Shown: positions 51,805 to 60,796 of the stretch, in pieces
Position numbering within the stretch: the stretch's first letter is position 1
Layout of the letters: every line of letters begins with the position of its first letter
Assembly (NCBI GenBank): GCA_934746515.1
Contig: CAKVFH010000005.1
Span: forward strand, 1-64,000
Reading direction: 5' to 3'
DNA length: 64,000 nucleotides
DNA from: an uncultured Clostridia bacterium
GTDB taxonomy: Bacteria > Bacillota > Clostridia > Christensenellales > UBA1242
Notes under the pieces: model-generated
Databases searched by the model: none
What the model was told of the DNA's origin: nothing
The model's input: the letters and a program-made list of their open reading frames with translations, nothing else
Translations under genes and position numbers: made by a program

Positions 51805-54800
51805 TGAGCAAAAAGCTATTTTTGATAGTCATGACAAAAATATTTTGGTTAGCGCATCTGCTGGCAGTGGCAAAACTACTGTTATGATTCAGAAGATAAT
51901 AAACCTTGTTTTGAAAGAAGGTGACAGAACGCCGATATCGAACTTTTTGGTTGTTACTTTCACCAAGGCGAGCGCGTCAGATATGAAAGAAAAACTCATT
52001 GAAGCTTTTATGAAACACCAAGATGATGAGTTTTGTTTAAAACAGATTGATGATGTTGAAACAAGCGATATTTCAAATTTGCATAGTTTTTGTTCAAGAT
52101 TGATTTCAACCTATTTTTATGAAGTTAATGTTGACCCTTCGTTCCAAGTTATTGATGGAGCGCTTGGTGCATTTTTGCAGGACAAAGCTCTTGAGACTTT
52201 GTTTGAAAGAAAAGAAAAACAAGGCGATGAAGAATACTTAAAGCTGTTTGATATATTTCAGAAAAAAAGACAAAACAAACCGCTGAAAAATATTATAAAA
52301 AGATTTAACAATTTTTTAAACTCGAATCTTAATTCTGAAAAATGGTTTAACGAAACACTAGAAAGTGCTTATAATGACAAACTCACAGACAATGATTGCG
52401 CAAAGATAATCAATAGTTTCGTGCCAAATCAAATGAGAGATTTGTCGGTTCAGGCGGAAAAGTTTGCATCGGTTTTAAAAAGACACAAACAAGACAAGCT
52501 TTGTGATTATTTTTTGCAAATTTCGGAGCTCTTGAGAACTGTTAATTCAAACAATTCATTTGAAGTTAATGCAAAAAATATTGCTGAAATAAAAATTCCA
52601 ACGGCACCAAGGCTTAGCGCGAATGTTGAAATCAAGCCGCAGGTTGATGAACTGAAAGACTTGATAAAGTCACAGCTCGAAAACTTCCAGAAAAACTATA
52701 TTTGCGCAGATGCTGACTATTTAAAGCAAGGGCTTTTGGAAACAAAACAAGTTGTGATTTCGCTTTATAATCTTGTTAAAGAATTCAATGAAATTTACGA
52801 CGGCTTGAAGAAAGAAATCAATGGTTTGGACTTTAATGATTTGGAGAAAAAGGCGCTTATAATTTTGCAAAATAAAGAAATTCTTGAGACTTTGAGAAAA
52901 AAATACCGATATGTTTTTGTTGATGAATATCAAGACATAAACTCGGTTCAGGAAGAAATTATTTCGCTTGTTTCTGGCAAAAATAACCGATTTATGGTTG
53001 GTGATATCAAACAAAGCATTTATAGGTTCAGGCTTTGCGACCCCGATATATTTATGGGAAAGTATGAAAAATACGGCAGTGGCGACAAAGATAGCGAGCT
53101 GTTTAAACTCAATTGCAATTTCAGAAGCGATAAAAAGATTTTGGCGTTTGTTGACTTGGTGTTTTCAGGTGTGATGACTGAAAGCTTTGGCGGAATTGAT
53201 TATGCGAAAGATTCAAAGTTTATTCCTGGAGAAAACAACTTAAATGGTCCTGAAAGTGTGAATTTGTTTTATATTGACACCACAAAAGAAAAAGCAGAAA
53301 ATCAGGTTCCAACGGGTGTGTATTCAGTAAAATCGCACACTCAAGAAGAAATTGAAGATGAAGAAAGGGGTGAGTTTGAAGCGAAACTTGTTGCAAGCAC
53401 AATCGCTGGGCTAATCGCTGAAAAAGGGAAAGATTTTAAGTTTAGTGATGTTGCTGTTTTGGTTGGATCCAGAAACGATATGGTTGCAAAGTTTATTGAA
53501 ACACTCAAAAGTTTCGGCATAAGAGTTTCTAGCGATGAAAAATACAATCTTATTGAAAAAGTTTATGTTCAAGAGATTTTGAATTTTGTGAAGCTTGTTT
53601 GCAATAAAAATGACGACTTTGTTTTGTTTAAAGTTTTAAAGAGCAGACTGTTTAATTTTTCGGATGAAGAGCTTGTGAAAATTAGGCTTTTAAACCCACG
53701 AAAAAGATTTTTCGAGTGCATAAATTATTTTGAAAATTTAGATGATGAAAATTTGAAAAATAAAATCATCAATTTTAATGAAAAACTCGAGAAATTCAAT
53801 GGTTATGCAAAGCTTATGAGCGTGAAAAAATTATGCAAAAAAATCATTGAGGAGTTTTCTCTTTATGAAATAAATGATGCGAGTTTTGAGTTTGAAAAGG
53901 CAAACAATGACATAAATATGATGATTGATGCATTGCCTGAAACTGATGCTTTTGATTTTGTGTTAAACTATGAAAACTTTTCACTTGAAGTTGAAAATGA
54001 ATGTGGTGGCGACACTGTTTCAGTTATGACAATTCACAAGTCAAAAGGCATTGAATTTAAGTATGTGTTTTTAATCAACACGACAAACGAATTTAATTTT
54101 GAATCGACCTATGAAACTGTGCTTTTCAACAAAAAGTATGGTGTGGGGATTGATTATTTTGATAGGCAGTCAAGAACGCAGATGCCAACAATTGCAAGTG
54201 CGGGAATCAAGCTTTTGGAAAAAAGAAAACTTGTTGAAGAGCAACAAAGAGTTTTGTATGTGGCACTAACAAGAGCAAAAGAAAGACTTTATGTGATATG
54301 CTCTAAAGAGAAGCAAAAATTAGCGCAAAAAATCAAGGAGCACAAAAAATGCTTTGCTGATTGGTTTGAGCCAATAATTTGTAAAGAATTAGACGGCGAG
54401 CATAATGAAATTATAAACTTTAAAGAGATGAGCATTGATGATCTTAACGAAAAAAATAATGTTGAGCCAATGTCAATCTTATTTAAAGATGAAGATGTAA
54501 CTGCGCCAGAATATTTTAAATATGAATTTTGTGACGCACAAAAATTTAGCCTAAAAACTTCTATTTCAAAAATTTTGAAAGGTCAAGAAACTGAAAAACA
54601 GATTTTCGCAGGCTCTAATTCGTCGGCTGAAAGGGGAACGGATTATCACGCATTTATGCAAAAAATTGATTTTAAGGCTGGCGAATTTGAACAGCAAATT
54701 GAAAAAATTTATACCGAAAATAAATTCAGCACTAAAATAAATATTGATTTAATCAAAAAAATAGTTAAATTGTCAATTTTTGAAGAAATTTCAAAAGCAA

Positions 54801-55090
54801 ATTACATTTTAACTGAAAGAGAGTTTTATTCAAAAGTTGCAACCGACTTGATTGAAAATTCAAATGCACAAAGCGAATTTATTTTGCAGGGTATTATTGA
54901 TTTGATTGCTGTTTTTGACGATGAAATCTTTGTTTTAGATTACAAAACCGGAAAAATTAGTGATGAAAAGTTAGATAATTATGCGTTCCAAATCAACACT
55001 TATTCTGAAATTGTCGAGCGAATTTTTGGCAAAAAGGTTACAAAAAAGATTCTTTGCTTCATTGACGAACAAAAAATAATAGAAATTTAA
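51785..55090 (+). CDS. addA: ATP-dependent helicase/nuclease subunit AddA
   Basis: 1101 residues. UvrD-family motifs: Walker A SASAGSGKTT, motif II FVDEYQDIN, motif III GDIKQSIYRFR, motif V TIHKSKGIEF and motif VI YVALTRAKERLYV. The C-terminal RecB nuclease domain has GIIDLIAVF and VLDYKTGK. I place the start at MAIEW (51785), seven bases after AAGGGGG; the ATG at 51779 touches that site. It overlaps addB by 20 bases, so the two are coupled. Confidence 0.97.
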   Translation: MAIEWTDEQKAIFDSHDKNILVSASAGSGKTTVMIQKIINLVLKEGDRTPISNFLVVTFTKASASDMKEKLIEAFMKHQDDEFCLKQIDDVETSDISNLHSFCSRLISTYFYEVNVDPSFQVIDGALGAFLQDKALETLFERKEKQGDEEYLKLFDIFQKKRQNKPLKNIIKRFNNFLNSNLNSEKWFNETLESAYNDKLTDNDCAKIINSFVPNQMRDLSVQAEKFASVLKRHKQDKLCDYFLQISELLRTVNSNNSFEVNAKNIAEIKIPTAPRLSANVEIKPQVDELKDLIKSQLENFQKNYICADADYLKQGLLETKQVVISLYNLVKEFNEIYDGLKKEINGLDFNDLEKKALIILQNKEILETLRKKYRYVFVDEYQDINSVQEEIISLVSGKNNRFMVGDIKQSIYRFRLCDPDIFMGKYEKYGSGDKDSELFKLNCNFRSDKKILAFVDLVFSGVMTESFGGIDYAKDSKFIPGENNLNGPESVNLFYIDTTKEKAENQVPTGVYSVKSHTQEEIEDEERGEFEAKLVASTIAGLIAEKGKDFKFSDVAVLVGSRNDMVAKFIETLKSFGIRVSSDEKYNLIEKVYVQEILNFVKLVCNKNDDFVLFKVLKSRLFNFSDEELVKIRLLNPRKRFFECINYFENLDDENLKNKIINFNEKLEKFNGYAKLMSVKKLCKKIIEEFSLYEINDASFEFEKANNDINMMIDALPETDAFDFVLNYENFSLEVENECGGDTVSVMTIHKSKGIEFKYVFLINTTNEFNFESTYETVLFNKKYGVGIDYFDRQSRTQMPTIASAGIKLLEKRKLVEEQQRVLYVALTRAKERLYVICSKEKQKLAQKIKEHKKCFADWFEPIICKELDGEHNEIINFKEMSIDDLNEKNNVEPMSILFKDEDVTAPEYFKYEFCDAQKFSLKTSISKILKGQETEKQIFAGSNSSAERGTDYHAFMQKIDFKAGEFEQQIEKIYTENKFSTKINIDLIKKIVKLSIFEEISKANYILTEREFYSKVATDLIENSNAQSEFILQGIIDLIAVFDDEIFVLDYKTGKISDEKLDNYAFQINTYSEIVERIFGKKVTKKILCFIDEQKIIEI

Positions 55091-55169
55091 TTTTTTGCGT
55101 AATTTTTGTTAGTAAATTTTTTAATAATATGTTATATTATTATTGAATTAGGAGCGGAGGTTTTGTATC

Positions 55170-57299
55170 GTGCTTTATGATTATTTAATTACAGCATATA
55201 AAGTTGTTGCTGGGCTTGTTACACCTGAAAGATTGATGGCTGTTGCACTCGGTGCTTTTGGGCTTTATATCATTTGGATTTGCATCTCGTTGTTTTCGTC
55301 TTTTCAGAGAAAATTCAATTCAAGATGCCAAAGTTTGATTAGCACTGTCATTAAAACAAAGGAGATTGAAAAGCATCCTGAACAGCTTGACAAAAAAACA
55401 AGCAAAATTTCGAGTGGTTTTGGATTCGGTTGGAAAAAGTTCCGCGAAAGCGAAACGGGGAAACCTTCAGACTTTATCAAAAGACGCGAAGCACTTGATG
55501 TTGAAATCAATGGCGGTTTGCTTAACAACGGCAAAACAATGATGCGTGCTTTTATAACATTTGTTACTGTGCTTTTGTTCATTTTCAATTTTGCTTATGT
55601 TGGCGGTGAAAATGCGCTCAATTTCATGACACTTGCTGAATCAATGTTTTTGCCATTTGTGTTTTATGTTATCGCGAAACTGTTTTATTTCCTTCACAGC
55701 TCAATCAAACAAAAGCTTTACAGAATGGATATTGAAAGTTTTTACGAAGCAGTTGATTTGTTAGATTCAAAGTTTGCTAAAAAAGAAAAATATGTTTTGG
55801 CTGGTGCTGAAGAAGAGCAGACTGAAGAATCTGAAGAAGAGAAACCTGGCGATGAAGAAAACGAACTCAATAAAGTTGAAGAACCTGCCGAAGAACCAGT
55901 TGAAGAAGAGAATAAACTTGACAAATATGATGTTTTCAAAAAGAAAAACATTGATGTTTCAAAACTTATGAATGAGAGTCCACAATCTGACAACAAGTTG
56001 CCATTTATCAATGTTGATAGTGATTATGTTATCAAAGATGATGATCAAATCGGCGCAAAAAAGGTTGGACAAGATGACAATATGTCAACTCTTTTTGATG
56101 GAGTAATGCAAAACAAAAGCGGACTTAAAAAAAATAATTTTGTTGATGTTGAAAAAAACATTGCCGAAATTGATGATGATAAGTTAGCAAAGCTTGAAGA
56201 AAAGGAAAATGCAGAAGAAGTTCAAGCAGAAAATGAAATTGATGTTAATCCAGTTGAAAATAACGAAGCTAATCAATCAGATGCTCAAGAAGAAGCCGAT
56301 GTGCAAAATTCTGATGAAATGCCAGTTGATTTAAACGAAAATGCTGACGATCAAGAAAATGTTTTGGCAAATCAAAATAAATTTATTGAAATTGAAAAAA
56401 ATAATAGTGAAGGGGATGCAAGTCCAAACAGCGCAGAAATGGAAGAATCTGCAATCGCTAATGTTGTTAGTGGATTTAAAGCAAACCGTTCAAAACTTGC
56501 AAGCGGTGGAATGGTTATTGAAAGAAATGAACCAATTTCAAAGCGTGAGAGAACAGGTTTTTTCGCAGAAAGTAATGAAGTGAGTGACAATGTGGCTAAC
56601 TCAAACGAGAGTTACAATGAGCCAATTGAAGAACCTGAAAGGGTAGAAATCACTCGTCCTGTTGCTGATGAAAATGCTGACGATGTTTTAAACACATTAA
56701 AATCTGTTCCTGGAACTTATGACGGAGCTTATGCTGGAAACCAAACATTCGCACCTTCAACAACTTATGGTTCAATGAACTATGATCAAGGTTATGGATA
56801 TAATCCGCAACCAATGTATGGTGCACAAATGAACCAAGTTATGCCTGGTTATGGATATGTTCCAGAACCAAGTTATCCATCTTACAATCAACCAAATTAT
56901 GGCGCAGGTTATCAGCCAGTTCAACAGCAACAAACAGCATATCCAAAATATGAAGAGCCTGCCAACGAAGATATTGTTGAACAACAAGAACCAGCAAAAA
57001 AGAAAAAAGTTATTAGAACAAAAGAAAACGAACCAAGACCTAGAAACTTGAAGTCATCAGCAAAAAAATCAGTAAAGGAAGAAGTTAGTGATATGGCAAA
57101 ACGCGGTAGACCAAAAAAACAAGAAGTCAGCGAATCAATGGTTATTGAAAATGACAAACAATTCAATGAAGTTTTGTCAAGAGCTGAAAAACTTATGAGA
57201 AAGAGCGACGAAGGTTTGTCTGAAAGTCAATCAAAGAGAATTGAAAAAGAAATCAAGATTTTGATGGACGCAATGAATAGATATAAGGAGAGCAGATAA
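55170..57299 (+). CDS. Low-complexity membrane protein with acidic, Tyr/Pro-rich and AT-hook-like segments
   Basis: 709 residues, not recognised. Three membrane segments occupy about 20-42, 128-148 and 155-180, with a basic loop between the first two. A long acidic region follows (about 210-440; Glu/Asp/Asn-rich), then a Tyr/Pro/Gln-rich stretch (about 520-600) and a basic part with KRGRPKKQE, which matches an AT-hook. A helical C terminus ends the protein. It starts at GTG after GGAGG. The DUF1858 gene begins in its stop codon. Confidence 0.8.
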   Translation: MLYDYLITAYKVVAGLVTPERLMAVALGAFGLYIIWICISLFSSFQRKFNSRCQSLISTVIKTKEIEKHPEQLDKKTSKISSGFGFGWKKFRESETGKPSDFIKRREALDVEINGGLLNNGKTMMRAFITFVTVLLFIFNFAYVGGENALNFMTLAESMFLPFVFYVIAKLFYFLHSSIKQKLYRMDIESFYEAVDLLDSKFAKKEKYVLAGAEEEQTEESEEEKPGDEENELNKVEEPAEEPVEEENKLDKYDVFKKKNIDVSKLMNESPQSDNKLPFINVDSDYVIKDDDQIGAKKVGQDDNMSTLFDGVMQNKSGLKKNNFVDVEKNIAEIDDDKLAKLEEKENAEEVQAENEIDVNPVENNEANQSDAQEEADVQNSDEMPVDLNENADDQENVLANQNKFIEIEKNNSEGDASPNSAEMEESAIANVVSGFKANRSKLASGGMVIERNEPISKRERTGFFAESNEVSDNVANSNESYNEPIEEPERVEITRPVADENADDVLNTLKSVPGTYDGAYAGNQTFAPSTTYGSMNYDQGYGYNPQPMYGAQMNQVMPGYGYVPEPSYPSYNQPNYGAGYQPVQQQQTAYPKYEEPANEDIVEQQEPAKKKKVIRTKENEPRPRNLKSSAKKSVKEEVSDMAKRGRPKKQEVSESMVIENDKQFNEVLSRAEKLMRKSDEGLSESQSKRIEKEIKILMDAMNRYKESR

Positions 57300-57511
57300 T
57301 GAAAAAAACAAAATTGGAAGTTAATAAACAAACACAAATTGGTGAAGTTTTGAGCTTAAATCCAAATGTTAAAGAAGTTCTTTTGGGATTCGGTCTTCAC
57401 TGTTTGGGTTGTCCAATGAGCCAAATGGAAACCTTGGAAGAAGCTTGCGGAGTTCATGGTGTTGACCCTGATTTGGTTGTTGAAAAAATCAACGAATTTT
57501 TGAACAAATAA
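57299..57511 (+). CDS. DUF1858-family redox-disulfide-type protein
   Basis: 70 residues made of one DUF1858 domain: TQIGEVLSLNPNVKEVLLGF followed by GLHCLGCPMSQMETLEEAC. The CxxC and the helix after it resemble the hybrid-cluster-associated redox disulfide domain; these proteins may bind a metal cluster or act as redox partners. Its ATG overlaps the stop of the preceding gene (TAATG), giving tight coupling to a membrane protein of unknown role. Confidence 0.88.
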   Translation: MKKTKLEVNKQTQIGEVLSLNPNVKEVLLGFGLHCLGCPMSQMETLEEACGVHGVDPDLVVEKINEFLNK

Positions 57512-57517
57512 AAGATT

Positions 57518-57558
57518 AAAACGACTTGAGTGAAAGTGAACATCAAGTCGTTTTTTTT
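57518..57558 (+). terminator. Terminator of the DUF1858 operon
   Basis: AAAACGACTTGA pairs with TCAAGTCGTTTT, followed by T residues. Confidence 0.9.
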
Positions 57559-57579
57559 ATGCAAAAAACTTTATGATAT

Positions 57580-57769
57580 TTTTTTGTTATAAAATTGCTA
57601 GCAATTAAGATTAAGCTATATTTTAGGTTTGTTATGTAATTTTTTACTAATTGAATTTGAGTCATGAAGCTATCAAAAAGAAAAAGGGAAGACAGAAAAA
57701 TTTTTATTTTTAAAGTTTAAAACAATAAAAAGGTTAGTGAAGTATTTTGATATTTTGCTGACCTTTTTT
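57580..57769 (+). ncRNA. Candidate small RNA with its own terminator
   Basis: Between two independent terminators lies a stretch with a TATAAA near 57587 (preceded by a T-rich tract), no reading frame with a ribosome binding site, and a second complete terminator at 57727-57769. This layout fits a short untranslated transcript, but the promoter is weak and sequence alone cannot prove it. Confidence 0.3.
57727..57769 (+). terminator. Second intrinsic terminator, orphan
   Basis: AAAAAGGTTAG (57727-57737) pairs with CTGACCTTTTT (57758-57768; one G-U pair). It lies 210 bases after the operon's own terminator. Confidence 0.7.
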
Positions 57770-57786
57770 ATGAAATTTTGTGCAAT

Positions 57787-57815
57787 AAAAAAACTCGGGG
57801 TAACCCGAGTTTTTG
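57787..57815 (-). terminator. Terminator of the HU gene
   Basis: AACTCGGG and CCCGAGTT form an eight-pair stem with a four-base loop and T runs on both strands; ends the minus-strand HU transcript. Confidence 0.9.
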
Positions 57816-57825
57816 AATAATCAAA

Positions 57826-58101
57826 TTAGTTGATTGATTCTTTGTAGCTCTTTCCAAACTTGAGAGCTGGAACTTTGCAAGCTGGAACTGTGATTGTTTC
57901 GCCTTTCTTTTGTGGGTTAGGACGAACGCAAGCTTCCTTTTTCTTTGCTACGAATGTTCCAAAACCAACAAGTGTGATTTTGTCATCAGCTTTCATGGCT
58001 TCTGTAACTGTTTCTACAAATGCTTCATAGAATGCGTTTGCATCTTTGATTGTTGATTCAGTTTTATCAGCAATAGCTCTTAAAAATTCATTTTTATTCA
58101 T
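57826..58101 (-). CDS. hup: HU-family DNA-binding protein
   Basis: 91 residues, normal length for HU. It begins MNKNEFLRAIADKT and has the GFGTF motif before the DNA-binding arm, which reads ACVRPNPQKKGETITVPAC. Two Cys flank the arm, uncommon in HU. It bends and compacts DNA as a dimer. GGAGGAATT precedes the ATG, and a TATAGT lies about 50 bases upstream. Confidence 0.96.
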   Translation of the reverse strand: MNKNEFLRAIADKTESTIKDANAFYEAFVETVTEAMKADDKITLVGFGTFVAKKKEACVRPNPQKKGETITVPACKVPALKFGKSYKESIN

Positions 58102-58274
58102 AAGTAATTCCTCCTATTTTGCTTTAATTAAGCTTACTTACTATAACCACTATATCATATTAAGATTAGATTTCAAAACAATTTAAGCCTTTTTTTAAAC
58201 TTTTTTTCAAAAAACATTGATATTTTCATGCTTTAGGCTGTTTTTTTGTAATACTTTAATGACTTTTTGCCGAT

Positions 58275-58303
58275 TTCACAAAAATTTTGTTTTTTCATAA
58301 CAT
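58275..58303 (+). promoter_or_regulatory. Leaderless promoter of the beta-helix protein gene
   Basis: TTCACA (58275-58280), 17 bases, TAACAT (58298-58303), then six bases to the ATG at 58310; no ribosome binding site. Confidence 0.5.
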
Positions 58304-58309
58304 AAAAAT

Positions 58310-58654
58310 ATGAATAAGAAAAACTATGTTTTGATTGATAAGAAATCTACTTTTATTGATGAAAGAGCAAAGATTGGCGAAAATGTTATAATCTATGAAA
58401 ATAACAGGATTGACGGCGAATGTGAGATTGGAGATAATGTGACAATCTTTCCTAATTCTTTTATAGTTAACTCAATTATTGGCAAGGGCACAAAAATTTA
58501 TTCATCTTTTATTGAATATTCAAAAATTGGAGCCAGATGTATTATTGGTCCATATTCGCATCTTAAAAGGGTGGTGGCTGAATCTGGGGTTAAAGTTCCA
58601 GCTTGCAGTGAGCGAAAAAATGCAAGATTAAATCGTAATAATTTTTTAGGTTAG
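58310..58654 (+). CDS. Small left-handed beta-helix (hexapeptide) protein
   Basis: 114 residues. Hexapeptide-repeat turns run from about 12 to 95, with steps such as AKIGENVIIYEN, CEIGDNVTIFPNS, SIIGKGTKIYSS and CIIGPYSHLK. The order and the GPYSHLK turn resemble the start of the GlmU acetyltransferase domain, but the protein stops before the acetyl-CoA site. It could be a structural remnant or a subunit. It is transcribed leaderless and followed by a terminator. Confidence 0.75.
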   Translation: MNKKNYVLIDKKSTFIDERAKIGENVIIYENNRIDGECEIGDNVTIFPNSFIVNSIIGKGTKIYSSFIEYSKIGARCIIGPYSHLKRVVAESGVKVPACSERKNARLNRNNFLG

Positions 58655-58675
58655 GCATTAAATGTTATAAAAAAG

Positions 58676-58706
58676 GGCTATTGTTAATACAAATAGTCAT
58701 TTTTTA
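58676..58706 (+). terminator. Terminator of the beta-helix protein gene
   Basis: GGCTATT (58676-58682) pairs with AATAGTC (58692-58698; one G-U pair), followed by ATTTTTT. It precedes serS. Confidence 0.65.
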
Positions 58707-58763
58707 TTGAAAAAAAAATAATTAAGTGCTATTATTTATTTATTAAATTTTGGAGATATGTTT

Positions 58764-60050
58764 ATGATAGACATCAATTTGATTAGAACCAATCCTGATT
58801 TGGTTAGAGAGAATATTAAAAAGAAATTTCAAGATGCAAAACTTCCTTTGGTTGATGAAGTTATTGAACTTGACAAGAAAAATCGTGCACTTAAACAAGA
58901 GGGCGACGATCTTCGTGCAATGAGAAATAAGCTTTCTGGCGAAGTTGGAAAACTTATGAAAGAAAAGAAACTTGAAGAAGCTGAAAAAATCAAGGCACAA
59001 GTTAAAGCTGATGCTGATAAACTTGTTGAACTTGAAGCAAAACAAGCTGAAATTGATGAAGAAATCAAAAAGAGAATGATGATTATTCCAAACATCATTG
59101 ATAGCAGTGTTCCAATTGGCGAAGATGACACTCACAATGTTGAAGTTCAAAGATTCGGCGAACCAGTTGTTCCATCTTATGAAATTCCATATAACGCAGA
59201 CATTTTGGAAGCTGTTGGTGGTCTTGATAAAGAAAGCGCTGGCAGAACATCAGGCAATGGTTTTTATTATCTTTTGGGCGACATTGCAAGACTTCATGAA
59301 GCTATGATTGCTTACGGTAGAGACTATATGATTAACCAAGGCTTTGTTTATGCAATTCCACCATTCATGATTCATAGTGATGTTGTTACTGGTGTTATGA
59401 GTTTTGCTGAAATGGACGCAATGATGTATAAAATTGAAGGCGAAGACCTTTATTTAATCGGCACTAGCGAGCACTCAATGATTGGCAGATTTAAAGACCA
59501 AATCATTCCTGAAGAAAAACTTCCAATTTGCATGACATCTTATTCACCATGTTTTAGAAAAGAAGGCGGTGCACATGGCCTTGAAGAAAGGGGAATTTAT
59601 CGTGTTCACCAGTTCGAAAAGCAAGAAATGATTGTTCTTTGCAAAGCTGAAGAAGCTATGGACTGGTACAACAAAATGTGGAAATATACCGTTGATGTTT
59701 TCCGCAATATGGAAATTCCTGTTCGTCAACTTGAATGTTGCAGTGGCGACCTTGCAGATTTGAAAGTTAAATCTTGTGATATCGAAGCTTGGAGCCCAAG
59801 ACAAAAGAAATATTTTGAAGTTGGCTCTTGTTCAACACTTGGCGATGCACAAGCTAGAAGGCTTAATATTCGTGCAAAAGGCGCAAAAGGCAACTATTTG
59901 GTAAACACTCTTAACAACACTGTTCTTGCAAGCCCAAGAGCAATTATTGCCTTTATTGAAAACCACTATAATGAAGATGGCTCAATTTCAATTCCTGAAT
60001 GTTTAAGACCATACATGGGTGGAAAAACTGTTATTGAAAGAAAAAAATAG
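58764..60050 (+). CDS. serS: Seryl-tRNA synthetase
   Basis: 428 residues. The N-terminal antiparallel coiled coil for the tRNA-Ser variable arm covers about 28-100. The class II core has GTSEHSMIG, the motif 2 loop CFRKEGGAHGLEERGIYRVH, and motif 3 ending VLASPRAIIAFIENH. The start is the second ATG (58764), eight bases after GGAG; the ATG at 58758 is too close. It charges tRNA-Ser, one of which is at 1-88. Confidence 0.97.
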   Translation: MIDINLIRTNPDLVRENIKKKFQDAKLPLVDEVIELDKKNRALKQEGDDLRAMRNKLSGEVGKLMKEKKLEEAEKIKAQVKADADKLVELEAKQAEIDEEIKKRMMIIPNIIDSSVPIGEDDTHNVEVQRFGEPVVPSYEIPYNADILEAVGGLDKESAGRTSGNGFYYLLGDIARLHEAMIAYGRDYMINQGFVYAIPPFMIHSDVVTGVMSFAEMDAMMYKIEGEDLYLIGTSEHSMIGRFKDQIIPEEKLPICMTSYSPCFRKEGGAHGLEERGIYRVHQFEKQEMIVLCKAEEAMDWYNKMWKYTVDVFRNMEIPVRQLECCSGDLADLKVKSCDIEAWSPRQKKYFEVGSCSTLGDAQARRLNIRAKGAKGNYLVNTLNNTVLASPRAIIAFIENHYNEDGSISIPECLRPYMGGKTVIERKK

Positions 60051-60115
60051 TTAAAATGTTAAATTCTAATAATAAATTTATTGCTAGAAAATCTGATAAT
60101 AACCTGAAAAACAAG

Positions 60116-60152
60116 AAAAAGGAACTATGCTAAAACATAGTTCCTTTTTTGT
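60116..60152 (+). terminator. Shared terminator of serS and the minus-strand lipoprotein operon
   Basis: A 14-pair stem AAAAAGGAACTATG with CATAGTTCCTTTTT and T runs in both directions. Confidence 0.9.
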
Positions 60153-60163
60153 AAAAGTTTAAA

Positions 60164-60796
60164 TTAGTCGGCGGTTCTTGAATAGGTTCTTGATTCGCCA
60201 TGAACTTGGAAGCCATAAATTAACCACATCAGCGATGATTCATTTTCGCCTTCAGAAGAGAAGAGTTCTGGCGAATTTTTAAAGTCGATTGTGATGGTTG
60301 AGCCGAGAGAGTTTACAACTGTTTTGTTGATTGGAACAACACATTTGATTGCTTTTTTGCCTTTTGGCATAATGGTTACTTGTTGTTCAACATCTTCGGT
60401 TGCAACATTGTCGCTCTTTGATTCCAAAATTGCGCTTTCGTCTGCAAGGTTTGTCATTTTTACATTGATTGTCATTTGGAATTCGCTTGATTCGTTGCAA
60501 TAAACATAGAAGACGATTGATTCGACATACATTTTGTAAATCCAGACAGGATCAGCATTGAGTTCAAATTTCACATATTTTGAGAGATTTTCTTTTTTTG
60601 CTTTCTTTTGTGTTAAAAAAGAAATTGAATCAGTGCTGTCTTCAGCAATGTTATATCTTGATATTGTAATTTCGTCTTTAAAATATTTGCTAACATTTAT
60701 TGCTGGAAGGCTTGAAGAACCTTTTTTGCATCCAGTTAACACCATTACAGGTAAAATTAAAATTACAAATAGCAGGTTTAATAATTTTTTTCTCAT
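60164..60796 (-). CDS. Lipoprotein of unknown function
   Basis: 210 residues. The lipoprotein signal has lipobox VLTGC, with the lipidated Cys at 23. The mature part is beta-rich, about 185 residues, without Cys. Its start overlaps the stop of the signal peptidase gene (ATGA), so it is translationally coupled to lepB. The AAAGGA before it lies inside the lepB coding sequence. A function linked to export is only suggested by position. Confidence 0.85.
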   Translation of the reverse strand: MRKKLLNLLFVILILPVMVLTGCKKGSSSLPAINVSKYFKDEITISRYNIAEDSTDSISFLTQKKAKKENLSKYVKFELNADPVWIYKMYVESIVFYVYCNESSEFQMTINVKMTNLADESAILESKSDNVATEDVEQQVTIMPKGKKAIKCVVPINKTVVNSLGSTITIDFKNSPELFSSEGENESSLMWLIYGFQVHGESRTYSRTAD

